The notes under the pieces: model-generated
The model's database searches: none
The model's input: only the letters and a program-made list of their open reading frames with translations
Told to the model about the DNA's origin: nothing
Shown here: one piece after another, positions 17,524 through 26,800 of the stretch
Numbering within the stretch: position 1 is the stretch's first letter
How the letters are laid out: each line of letters begins with the position of its first letter
Program-made: the position numbers and the translations under genes
Assembly (NCBI GenBank): GCA_001548435.1
Contig: AP017308.1
Location: 372,001-436,000, forward strand
Direction of reading: 5' to 3'
Source: Leptolyngbya sp. NIES-3755
Lineage (GTDB): Bacteria > Cyanobacteriota > Cyanobacteriia > Leptolyngbyales > Leptolyngbyaceae
Length of the DNA: 64,000 nucleotides

Positions 17524-18483
17524 TTAGAACGCTCCAAAGCCCGATAAGACTTTTGGAACCGTCCGCAACAAAATCTTGAAATCGCCCCCTAATGACCAAT
17601 TTTTAAGATATTCCAAATCGCGATCGCTGACCGCATCCAAATCCACCAAGGTCGATCGAGCTTCCACCTGCCACGCTCCGGTAATCCCTGGTAACGCATT
17701 CAATCGCGTCTGCATCTCCGGTCGAATTCGCACCGCATCGTACAGCGCCCAAGGTCTCGGACCGACCAAACTCATTTCTCCACGCAAGACATTGATCAAC
17801 TGCGGCAATTCATCCAAACTGTACCGCCGCAACCATTTCCCCAATGGGGTCACTCTCGGATCATCTTCGCGCTTGTGCAAACAGTCCGCCGCTTGATTCG
17901 CCATAATTCGATGATGGGCTTTTTCAGCATCCATCACCATCGTGCGGAATTTCAGGATGCGAAATAGTTTGCCGCGCTGACCGACTCGCCACTGGCTAAA
18001 AAAGATCGATCCTGGAGAAGTAAGTGCGATCGCCAATCCAATCGCAATCAGCAAAGGACCGAGCAAGATCAACAGCGCCGCCGCCACGCTCCAATCAAAA
18101 ATCCGTTTCCAGCCCCACGAAAGCTCCCATTTCCGATGCGGGAGTTGCGCGGCAGGAGGCAACCGGAGGTAAATCGATTTGCCAGAGTGTTGACACGCTT
18201 CTGCCCACTCTTTGATCGTGGTCTCTCCCAAACTCGGATCAATCCGCACGAGTTCGATCGGGGAGCGTTTAAGGCATTCCGTCAGCCAAATGGAATTTGA
18301 GAGGGGGGGGAGCGGGGGTTGTCTGAAACTGCGATCGCGCTCTCTCGCGGTTCGTTGAAGAACCAGAAGTTGAGTGCGTCGCCAGTACAGAAAACATCGT
18401 TGGCTTTCTTGCCCCATCTCCTCTGTTTTGTCCCAGGCGGAGGTTGGAGTCCCTTGCAAAATTAGCGGATCAAAAGTTGTCAT
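17524..18483 (-). CDS. hepC: HepC-like polyprenyl-phosphate sugar transferase
   Basis: The first cytoplasmic part of about 125 residues lacks the long membrane region of WbaP and WcaJ. It is followed by the core phosphoglycosyl transferase domain: one re-entrant membrane helix (WSVAAALLILLGPLLIAIGL), then KFRTM, RRYSLDELPQLINVLRGEMS and GPRP. This enzyme links the first sugar phosphate to undecaprenyl phosphate, starting polysaccharide assembly. The short N-terminus matches what I know as heterocyst-development HepC. A run of eight C lies inside the coding region (18303-18310, seen as G on the plus strand) and could slip. Confidence 0.8.
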   Translation of the reverse strand: MTTFDPLILQGTPTSAWDKTEEMGQESQRCFLYWRRTQLLVLQRTARERDRSFRQPPLPPLSNSIWLTECLKRSPIELVRIDPSLGETTIKEWAEACQHSGKSIYLRLPPAAQLPHRKWELSWGWKRIFDWSVAAALLILLGPLLIAIGLAIALTSPGSIFFSQWRVGQRGKLFRILKFRTMVMDAEKAHHRIMANQAADCLHKREDDPRVTPLGKWLRRYSLDELPQLINVLRGEMSLVGPRPWALYDAVRIRPEMQTRLNALPGITGAWQVEARSTLVDLDAVSDRDLEYLKNWSLGGDFKILLRTVPKVLSGFGAF

Positions 18484-19154
18484 GAGTTATCCGGTAAAGT
18501 CGCGAAATATCGGTTTTCTGAGATGCAGATCTGACGGTCAATCGAGTAAGAAAATAGACTTAATGGTGACAAAAATGTTGCAAGTTCGAGTCCTAACTTG
18601 AGGAATCTACTCGAATCATTAATCACTCAGATTTTAGTAGATTTAAGGACAAATATCTCTACTTCAGGTAAGAGCACTTAAGAGGTTCTATCTTTTGGAA
18701 GAACTTCAATTAATTTGACTGAATTTGCTCAAAATCTCGCTTTTCCTGAGTCAAGCTCAGAAATTTCCACAGCCCATTAGAATTAAATTTTATACTAAAC
18801 TGAGGCTTTAGAGGCAAAGGTTTCTATCAATTTCGCGTCGGTGAAATCCCGTTGACTGCGGGGATCAGCTATCGTTCACCCATCTTAAAAGCGATAAAAT
18901 TAGCACTTGTATGCGGATAACAATTCTCAAGTTCAGGAGATCGATAATTTACAATTTATCTGAAGACTGAAATATTGGTGTATCTCTATTTTGCTAATGT
19001 CTTGTACCAGTCAGTCTGCTGTCATAGCTCGATCGAGCCGTGTTAAATCACATCATCTTTCTAAGTAGAGAGATTAATCGATTTAAAAATAAGAAGTCAA
19101 CGAAAAAGGACAAACCCAATTAGATTTGTCCTTCAAAAACGGGTCGATCAATTT
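18484..19154. other. 671-bp gap splitting the exopolysaccharide cluster
   Basis: No open frame in this AT-rich stretch looks like a gene. It is the only large gap within the minus-strand polysaccharide cluster. Its left part must hold the promoter for hepC and the genes after it. Its right end holds the terminator of the kinase gene (19103-19133). I found no known riboswitch pattern. Confidence 0.5.
19103..19133 (-). terminator. Terminator of the tyrosine-kinase gene
   Basis: On the minus strand AAGGACAAA and TTTGTCCTT form a perfect 9-bp stem with a 10-nt loop, followed by TTTCG. The end of the kinase gene is 22 bp upstream. Confidence 0.8.
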
Positions 19155-21380
19155 CTAAGCAGGTGTGGGAGCCGATCGATAATAGTAACTGTGTCCACTT
19201 TCAGAACAATTCGCCACAACTCCGACCAAGTTCAATCGACTCAGCATTCCAACCGCTTGCGACACTTGATTCCTATCGACATGCCCCATTCGTCCGACGA
19301 GCAATGCTCCATCACAGAACGAAGCTGCCAACAGCGCATCGACAATTCCCAGCACCGGAGGCGCATCTAGAATCACCAAATCGTAATGCTGCTCGAACAC
19401 CGTCATTAAATCGCGCATCCGTTTAGAACTGAGCAACTTCACCGAATCAGTCGGAGTCGGTCCCGCCGTGAGCACCGAAATCGGCAAATCACTATAAGTA
19501 CTTGCAGGTTGAATTGCCGATTGAGTCAACGCTCGATCGCTGGTCAACAACGTTGATAAACCATGATCATTCGGGAGTTGCAGTTGATGATGCAAACCCG
19601 GACGACGCAGATCCGCATCAATCAACAGAACCCGCTGATGCAGTCGAGCCGCGCTAATTGCCAACCCAAGAGCAACCGTCGATTTTCCTTCACCCGCAAG
19701 CGCAGAAGTCACCACGAGCGATCGCATCGGACTGCCATCGGTCATCAATTGCAGATTCTTGTAAATCAAATCCAGCGATTCGCGGAACGGTGCCCAGTGT
19801 AGGACTTGGAGCATCGAAGTATCGCCTGCATTCGTCGATCGACCAAACGCAAAATTCGTCGTTGGCATCAATTCAGACAGAGGCAATTCTGGAACCATGC
19901 CAATCAGCGGGATCGATGCCTGCTTGGTCAAATCTTCCGAAGTCCGAATCGACTTATCTGCCGACTCCCGTAAGAATGCCGCCACACAGCCCAACAGCAA
20001 GCCCCCTGCTGCACCCACCATGAGATTTCTCATCCAGTTTGGACCGACTTGGCGACCGACTTTGGACTGCTCCACCACTTGCCAATCAAATCCACCGCGG
20101 GCAATTTCGAGACCCAATTCTTGCCGCGCTTTTTCCAACTGATCCAACGTGTCGCGCTGGAGTTTCACCGTGGGCAGCAAGCGATTGTATTCTGCCAATA
20201 GGGTTGGGAATCGCTGGAGTTGAGCTTGTAAACGCTGAGCTTCTGCTACTAAGGATTGATCCCGCGCTCGTGCAGCAAAGAAGTCTACTTGAGCTTGAGT
20301 TAAATCGCTGGCAAACTTCAGATCGTTTTCACCCAACTGTCCGGTTGAGAACAAACCTGCATCTGATCCCGCGATCGAGCTTGCTTCTGATCCCAAAACC
20401 CGCTGTGCTTCTTGCTGCAAGAGGGCGACCTGACGTTCCCGCTGATCTAATAACTGCTGAACAAACGGCGTTTTCGCGGTAAATCGAGTTTGCTGCTGAG
20501 CCAAAGCCACTTCAGTCTTTTGAATTTCGGCAAGTAAAGCCTGATACTGTCTCGACTGACTCAATCTCGACGCGATCGTCGCTTGTTCTGGCGATCGGGC
20601 AAGTTGCTGTTGCAGGGCGGAAAATCTCGCTTGAGCACTTGCCAGTTCTCCTCGATTGGATTGTTGATCCTTCTGCAATTCCCGCAGCGATTCAACTAAA
20701 GCTCTCGATTGGTCTTCAGGATCAACCAAATTTGAAGACTTACGGAACTGTTCGAGATCTGCCTCTGCCTTATCGACCTTGGCTTGCACTTGAGGAATTT
20801 GCCGATCGATAAACGACAATCCTTTCGCCAATCGATTCCGCTGCTGTTCTAAGTTGTAGTCCTGATACACCCGTTGCAGCGCTTTAAGGACTTCGCGAGT
20901 TTTAACGCGATCGTGGTCGATGTAGCTCATCTCCACAATGTTGGTGTTCACCCGCTCATTTCCACGCAGTTCTTGAACCTGGACAATGTTTAACCGTCGC
21001 GTTAAGCGATCGACATCAATATCGCTGTATCGCGGCTTCAATTCGTCCACGGCTCGTTGCAGTAGAGGCGTACTCCGCATCAAGTTCACCTGCGTTGCCG
21101 TATCCGTCTCGACATTCGGATCAGCAAACGAAACGCTATTGTCTCCAGGAGTGCGACGTTCCCGGTAGTTCGATTCAATGAGCATTTGCATCGTACTGCG
21201 ATACGTGGGTGGCATAAAAGCAGTTACGCCCGCTGCGAGTGCGATCGTGCCTGCGAGTGCACCCAAAAACCAAATCTTCCGTCGCATCAACACGCCAAAA
21301 AGCTGTCCGTAGCCTGGATCAGGTTCCTGCATCGGTGAGGATGGATTGAAAAGGGTGATATTACCTTGCGCCACGATCAT
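19155..21380 (-). CDS. Polysaccharide biosynthesis tyrosine autokinase, Wzc-like (Wzz + BY-kinase)
   Basis: This 741-residue inner-membrane protein controls polysaccharide chain length and export. It has a Wzz domain with a first membrane helix (about 34-55), then long coiled coils (about 180-430), and a second helix near GAAGGLLLGCVAAFL. A cytoplasmic bacterial tyrosine kinase follows. Its Walker A is ALAGEGKST with the lysine at about 566, Walker A' is VLLIDADLRRP, and a Walker B-like VILDAPP is present. The C-terminus carries a short tyrosine cluster (HSYYYRS), fewer tyrosines than E. coli Wzc. It sits between two glycosyltransferase-containing blocks of the cluster. Confidence 0.92.
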   Translation of the reverse strand: MIVAQGNITLFNPSSPMQEPDPGYGQLFGVLMRRKIWFLGALAGTIALAAGVTAFMPPTYRSTMQMLIESNYRERRTPGDNSVSFADPNVETDTATQVNLMRSTPLLQRAVDELKPRYSDIDVDRLTRRLNIVQVQELRGNERVNTNIVEMSYIDHDRVKTREVLKALQRVYQDYNLEQQRNRLAKGLSFIDRQIPQVQAKVDKAEADLEQFRKSSNLVDPEDQSRALVESLRELQKDQQSNRGELASAQARFSALQQQLARSPEQATIASRLSQSRQYQALLAEIQKTEVALAQQQTRFTAKTPFVQQLLDQRERQVALLQQEAQRVLGSEASSIAGSDAGLFSTGQLGENDLKFASDLTQAQVDFFAARARDQSLVAEAQRLQAQLQRFPTLLAEYNRLLPTVKLQRDTLDQLEKARQELGLEIARGGFDWQVVEQSKVGRQVGPNWMRNLMVGAAGGLLLGCVAAFLRESADKSIRTSEDLTKQASIPLIGMVPELPLSELMPTTNFAFGRSTNAGDTSMLQVLHWAPFRESLDLIYKNLQLMTDGSPMRSLVVTSALAGEGKSTVALGLAISAARLHQRVLLIDADLRRPGLHHQLQLPNDHGLSTLLTSDRALTQSAIQPASTYSDLPISVLTAGPTPTDSVKLLSSKRMRDLMTVFEQHYDLVILDAPPVLGIVDALLAASFCDGALLVGRMGHVDRNQVSQAVGMLSRLNLVGVVANCSESGHSYYYRSAPTPA

Positions 21381-21432
21381 TCACTCCGTTGAATCTAAAT
21401 TTCAGGAAACTATAAAACTTACTAAACTGCAA

Positions 21433-22521
21433 TCATTTCGTCCCACAAACTTCAGCAATCACACCCTCGATCGAGCTAAAAAAGGCATCCTCAGAGAATT
21501 TATTCATCGCATGATCTCGAATTCTTTGATAGTTCCATTCGATCGCTTTCGCTCTGAGAAGTGCTCGATGCAGCGCTTGTGGAGTTTGAGAATTAAAGAA
21601 TACACCCGTAACCCCTGGAATTTGGGTATCGAGAACACCCCCTTCCCCATATGCAATCACTGGAGTGCCGCTGGCATTCGCCTCGATCGGAACCAATCCG
21701 TAATCTTCCAGTGCCATCACAATCACCGACTTCGATTTCGACATCAATTGCTTCCGTTCCGCATCGCTGACATGCCCTAAAAATTTTACGTTTTGCATTG
21801 CCCGCGCTTCTAGGGTATCGCGCTCTGGTCCGTCTCCGGTCACAATTAAATTCCAACCGAGCCAGTTAAACGCCTCAACCACGACATCTAATCGTTTGTA
21901 GCTGACCAATCGAGCCGATGCCAGATAAAAATCCTCTTTCTGATTCGAGAAGGCAAACTGCTCACTATCGATCGGGCAATTGATCACCCGTGCAGGCTTG
22001 CTGTAAATCTGCTCAATCCGCTGCGCCACCGTTTGAGAATTGGCGATGTACACATCTGGTTCTTGTGCATACGCGAGATCTGCCTTTCGCATCGCTCGAA
22101 AGACCTGTTCCAACAGCGGCAAAAATCGTCGATAGGCGGTGTACTCTCGCAAATACGTTTTGGTGTCCCACAAAAATCTTGTGATGTTGTGACAAAAACA
22201 GATATGCTTCGCGTCCGGTCGCTTTTTTACTCCTTTGGCAAAACTGGTCGTACTGCTAATGATCAAGTCATAGTCGCGCAAGTCCAACGCCCGAAACGCA
22301 GAATAGTAAAGCGGTGCAAGCAGTTTGAAATAGCGAGAAGCGTTCGGAATCTGCTGTAAATAAGTCGTAAACACCTTCCGATCGCCAAAATCGATCGAGG
22401 CTTCCGGTTCATACAGCGAGGTGAAGATATCTGCATCTGGGTAGCGCTTACAGAGCATTTCAAAAACCCGCTCTGCACCCCCTTTCTGAGTCAGATAGTC
22501 ATGGACAAGGGCAACTTTCAT
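21433..22521 (-). CDS. Glycosyltransferase (GT4/GT1 type)
   Basis: This is a 362-residue GT-B fold. The N-terminus VALVHDYLTQKGGAERVFE has the GGAE loop typical of mannosyl- or rhamnosyl-type GT4 enzymes. The donor site shows VTGDGPERD, followed by ALEDYGLVPIEANASGTPV as the EX7E region. It is the promoter-proximal gene of the block with the Wzc-like kinase, 52 bp upstream of the kinase start. The sugar is unknown. Confidence 0.88.
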   Translation of the reverse strand: MKVALVHDYLTQKGGAERVFEMLCKRYPDADIFTSLYEPEASIDFGDRKVFTTYLQQIPNASRYFKLLAPLYYSAFRALDLRDYDLIISSTTSFAKGVKKRPDAKHICFCHNITRFLWDTKTYLREYTAYRRFLPLLEQVFRAMRKADLAYAQEPDVYIANSQTVAQRIEQIYSKPARVINCPIDSEQFAFSNQKEDFYLASARLVSYKRLDVVVEAFNWLGWNLIVTGDGPERDTLEARAMQNVKFLGHVSDAERKQLMSKSKSVIVMALEDYGLVPIEANASGTPVIAYGEGGVLDTQIPGVTGVFFNSQTPQALHRALLRAKAIEWNYQRIRDHAMNKFSEDAFFSSIEGVIAEVCGTK

Positions 22522-22794
22522 GACAAAACCGTGAAGGACACTAGCAACTCGGAGACATCGAATTTTAGATCTGGATCGGGAAATCGATCGCGAAGATGAC
22601 CAGATTCGAGAAAGCCGATACAGTTGCTTGAATGAAGCCCAGGCAGAGAACTTCGTTGAAAATGGTTACTCTGAATTTAAAGTAAAACCTTATCGGCACA
22701 ACTATAAATTTTTCATGAAGGTTTAAGCATCTTTCTGATGGTAGAGATACGACCCAAGACTGGACTATACCCAAGGGCATGGAAGCACTCTATT

Positions 22795-22995
22795 CTAGTC
22801 CTCGTCCATCTCGTCGGCTCTTAAGTCCCCAGGCTCATTCAACATTTGAGGAGTCACCGCTGGATTCTCGACAATCTCTCTTGGATCGCCTTGATATCCA
22901 CCGCTGTAAACTAAATCATTCGGATCAACCACCTTTTGTTTCTTAGGCGGTGAATCATCGGTTGGTTTCGGTAAACGTTCTGCTGGCTCTGTCAT
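22795..22995 (-). CDS. Small acidic hypothetical protein
   Basis: This 66-residue protein is rich in Pro, Asp and Glu. It has LVYSGGYQGDPREIVENP in the middle and ends in an acidic tail (RADEMDED). There is no membrane segment and it is probably disordered. Similar short proteins are common in cyanobacteria, but I know no function. It lies between the glycosyltransferase and peptidase genes on the same strand. Confidence 0.55.
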   Translation of the reverse strand: MTEPAERLPKPTDDSPPKKQKVVDPNDLVYSGGYQGDPREIVENPAVTPQMLNEPGDLRADEMDED

Positions 22996-23063
22996 CTTTC
23001 AAACCCAAATTTCCTTGAATCCTACGGGTTCGATCGAGTCTCTTCCCCTATCCAAAGAAGGAG

Positions 23064-23819
23064 TTAGTCTTTCAAACCCGGCATTTCCAGCCATCCGGGG
23101 ACATAGTGACTTGATTTGCGAAGCTCTTTGTCGATCGCTTTATAAGTTGGATCTTTCTCTTCAACCAGCGCCCAGAACCGCGCCGAGTGGTTGAGATGTA
23201 CCGTATGACATAGTTCATGCACAAAGACATAGCGCACGAGTTCGGGTGGCAGAAACAACAATTTATAGTTGAGGCTGATATTGCACTGCTGTGAACAGCT
23301 TGCCCAAAGCGTCTTTTGTCCCCGAATCGAAGCTTTATGAAACGGTAAATCTAACTCCTGACTGATGGACCAGAGCCAGGGAACGAGTCGCTGATAAGCT
23401 TTATGAGTTAACCATTCCTGAAGAAGAGCGCGACAAAGTTCTTCATTGTTCGTATTGCCACGTAGAATCAGTTTTGACTTGCCTTTCTCGGTCAGCGTCA
23501 CTCTGGAAAATCCGGTCGGTTGGTACTCGATTTCCCACAGTTGATTGATCGCTCTCAACGCTAACTGTTCAGGCAACGCGGGGGAAGTCTCGAACTGTTG
23601 TCGCTGTGCTTCTAATCTGTCGATCGTTCGCTCAATCCAGCTTTGTTTGGTCTGCAAAATCTCAGGGATTCGGCTCTGGTCAAATCCGCGTGGGATAATG
23701 ACTTCTAAGCCGCCCTGAACCGTCATTTTGAGGCTGACGTGTTTTGCTTTAATGCTTTCGCGAACTCGATACTGAGGGAGTTCTACAAGCTGACCCTTAA
23801 TCAGTCTTGATTCAACCAT
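23064..23819 (-). CDS. YgjP/SprT-like zinc metallopeptidase-domain protein (DUF45)
   Basis: This 251-residue protein starts from the ATG at 23819; a TTG at 23843 would add eight residues. The C-terminal half carries the zinc motif VHELCHTVHLNHSARFW, in which HELCH and a following H-S-x-x-F-W match the YgjP (DUF45) family. WASCSQQCNISLNYKL, ahead of it, is the other conserved block. Members are often linked to restriction-modification or to housekeeping DNA-protein work, but none is firmly characterised. No restriction gene lies nearby. Confidence 0.82.
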   Translation of the reverse strand: MVESRLIKGQLVELPQYRVRESIKAKHVSLKMTVQGGLEVIIPRGFDQSRIPEILQTKQSWIERTIDRLEAQRQQFETSPALPEQLALRAINQLWEIEYQPTGFSRVTLTEKGKSKLILRGNTNNEELCRALLQEWLTHKAYQRLVPWLWSISQELDLPFHKASIRGQKTLWASCSQQCNISLNYKLLFLPPELVRYVFVHELCHTVHLNHSARFWALVEEKDPTYKAIDKELRKSSHYVPGWLEMPGLKD

Positions 23820-23893
23820 TGGTACGCATGATAGCAATTCCAAACCCGTTATCTATACTACTGGATTCTTCTGGGATTGAATCAGTAATTTGG

Positions 23894-26800
23894 CTAAGAG
23901 TCGAAACGGTTGGGCGACGCGAGATTTAAGAATCTTGTAAATTGCGGCTCGAACAACAATTTAATTGTTCCAGTGGGTCCGTTTCGATGTTTGGTGATGA
24001 GGACTTCGGCAATTCCTCGATCGGGTGTATCTTCGTTATAATATTCGTCGCGATAAAGCATCATTACGAGGTCAGCGTCTTGCTCGATGCTGTTGTGAAC
24101 GATGATGTCATCCGCCACAAAATTATGCAGTCCAGGAACGGTAAGATCAAACACTTCTTCCACTCCATCTGGAACGATCGACACAATTTCATCCCAATAG
24201 ACGTGGCTTTCCGCGAACTGATAAAGCCGATCGGATTTCACAACCTCTGCCAATCGTGCTGTCCGTTCACGGCTCAAGTTTTGACGATGCAATCCCGTAC
24301 CACAGTACTCAATCCCAAGTCCTGCCTGCATTTGACGGTGAGTTAAACCAACCTGTTGCATTGCAGGAAGCGCGTAGAGTGACCAAATCGCATGAGGAAC
24401 GACATCACGATTTGTATTCGCAACTCGAACGCTCAAATACTCCTTAATCACGCTCAAGCATTGCTGTTTATATTGTCCAACTGCACCAATTTCAGAGATA
24501 AATCGTTCCATATCGGATTTACCTGTGATCGTGACGTGATATTGATCTCGTCCTTTTCCAACTTGAGGCAGTCGTTTTAGACGAGCATTAATCTCGAATC
24601 GCAGTAGGAGAGACTGAACGCCTTGAGCGAGTTGTTTACTGCTGCTGGCATAGTACGCGATCGGGCGAGGTCGCTGACCTTGAACTAATTTAATGCAGCC
24701 GTCAGTACTCCACAAATGCCGCAAGAAGAGCGCGATCGCGGATTTCGATTGTTCAAAGACCAGCGCTGGAATAAATTTCTCATGCGATCGCAGTCCAAAC
24801 ACGCCTAAGTTATCCAACCATTGTGCGATTGGATTGCGAGTATTTCGGCTCAGGTTTTCGGTGGCACTCAAATACACTTGATACCAATCTCGTTCTTTCA
24901 CAATTCGAGGATTAAGTGCCTCACCGAATGCTTGAGTCGCCAGATTAGAAACAGCTTCAGCTAAGTCTAACTCTCTGGTTGTGTACTGAATGGCATGGCG
25001 TGGCAACGTACAACCATCGCCAATGAGATGCCCTAACAGCGCAAGTTTTTCATCGCTGATAGTTTGCGAAATTGAACTAGAAATCTGACGGGGCAGTGCA
25101 AGATGTTCTTTTTCGCTCAGTTCATCGAGTCGTTTCCACCCGTTAATCGTTAGAAACTTGTGATTTCCGGTTGCGCGAATCGATCGACCGCTACGAGTGG
25201 TCAATCTAAAAATAGGTTTCGTTCCAGTGGAAAACGCATGACTGACTTCTGCTCGTTCTAGCTGTAACGTTTCTTCGTTCAATGCCCAAACTGCGAAGCC
25301 AGATTTTCCGACAAGATCCGCGATCGAGACTCGTGCTCCTGTGTCCGCCAATGTCACCAGCGTATCTCCAGTCAAACAGCCCGATTCGCGCAAATCAGAC
25401 ATCATCGGACGTTTATCAGCACGGGATTCTACGCTTCGGCTCAATTGAGAGAGGGCAATCACAGGCACATTCAATTCACGGGCAAGCCCCTTCAATGCAC
25501 GAGTAATTCTTGCAAGTTCTTGAACTCGATTTTCACTACCGCTGCCTTCCATGAGTTGCAGGTAGTCGATCAAAATCATGCCGAGTGCGCCGCCTTGTTC
25601 GGCTTGTAGTTTGCGGGCACGCGATCGCATTTCCACAACACTAATATTCGGCGTATCGTCAATAAAGATTCTCAGTTCTGACAATCTGCCGATCGCATTA
25701 CTCAACGGCTCCCAATCCTGAGAGGCAATTCTACCCGATCGTAATCTTCCACTCTCGATCCGAGCTTCACTCGCCAGCAATCGCTGAACAATCTGCTCTT
25801 TCGACATTTCTAAACTAAATACTGCGACTGGAAGCTTGTATTGTGCTGCAATATTTCGCCCCAAACCCAGACAGAACGCCGTGTTGTGCACACAAATGTC
25901 ATTCGCAACAAAGTTATGAGTCTTGGGAATGGTCAGATCGTAAACTTGTTTTTCGCCTACGAACTCGATCGCAGTAATTTCATCCCAGTAGACTTCACTA
26001 TTTGCCAAATCCTGAAGAACTGCTGAACGTTGGGCACATAAGACTGAGCCAGCTTGTGCCTCATGAGTTGCTGAACCGAAAATCTCGATCGACTTTGCAT
26101 CAATCAGACCAAGTTTCCAAACTGGCTGAGCGGCAGAACTGAATTGAAGCTGACTAACGACTCCAAATCTCAGGAGTAGATGTTGAACTTGACGCGCTAA
26201 CTTTTCGTGATGTAGAACATCACCGTTTTCAAGTAGTCGATTCAGGAAAGTTGCTAATTGATCACGAACAAGCTGGAATACGATCGATGGAATTTCTGTC
26301 GTACTCAGTTCAATAAGTCGATCGATCTCACTTGGCGCAACTGAAACTTTTCCGAAAATGTCAATGATTCGAGGAACAGCAATACGATCGCCCACTCGCA
26401 ATGAGGACAAAGGCAACCATCCATCAAGCGTCAAATAAGGATGCGTTAGTGTGGTTTCGACTGTTCTGCCCAGGCGAGTTGTAACTCGGAAAACGGGCTT
26501 AATGCCGTCATCGATAAAGGCGGAAGGCTCGGTTACAGAGAATTTCCAGTTATCGTTGAGCGTTAGTAATTCCGCTTGGCGATGTTGGTAAATTTCTTCG
26601 ATTGTCGCGATCGAGCCGTCTGCTAATACAAGTTCTGCATCGTGAGCGAGGCATTTTCCCATTGACGGACGACCCGCCACGATGATCAAATCCGATCGCT
26701 GAAATCCCTGAGTTTTGCCATCCAAATCATAAAAGCCCGAAGCTAATCCGGGTAATGCCATTCCTGCCGATCGCTCTTCGATCTCAGCAAAGGTCTTGGT

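Noticed and set aside
11752-22521. Heterocyst island as a sign of a heterocyst-forming species
   Set aside because: hepA/hepC-like genes occur in non-heterocystous strains too, and no het or dev gene is in the window.
22565-22780. 71-codon frame on the minus strand between glycosyltransferase and the small acidic gene
   Set aside because: Unusual composition, no recognisable motif and no ribosome site.
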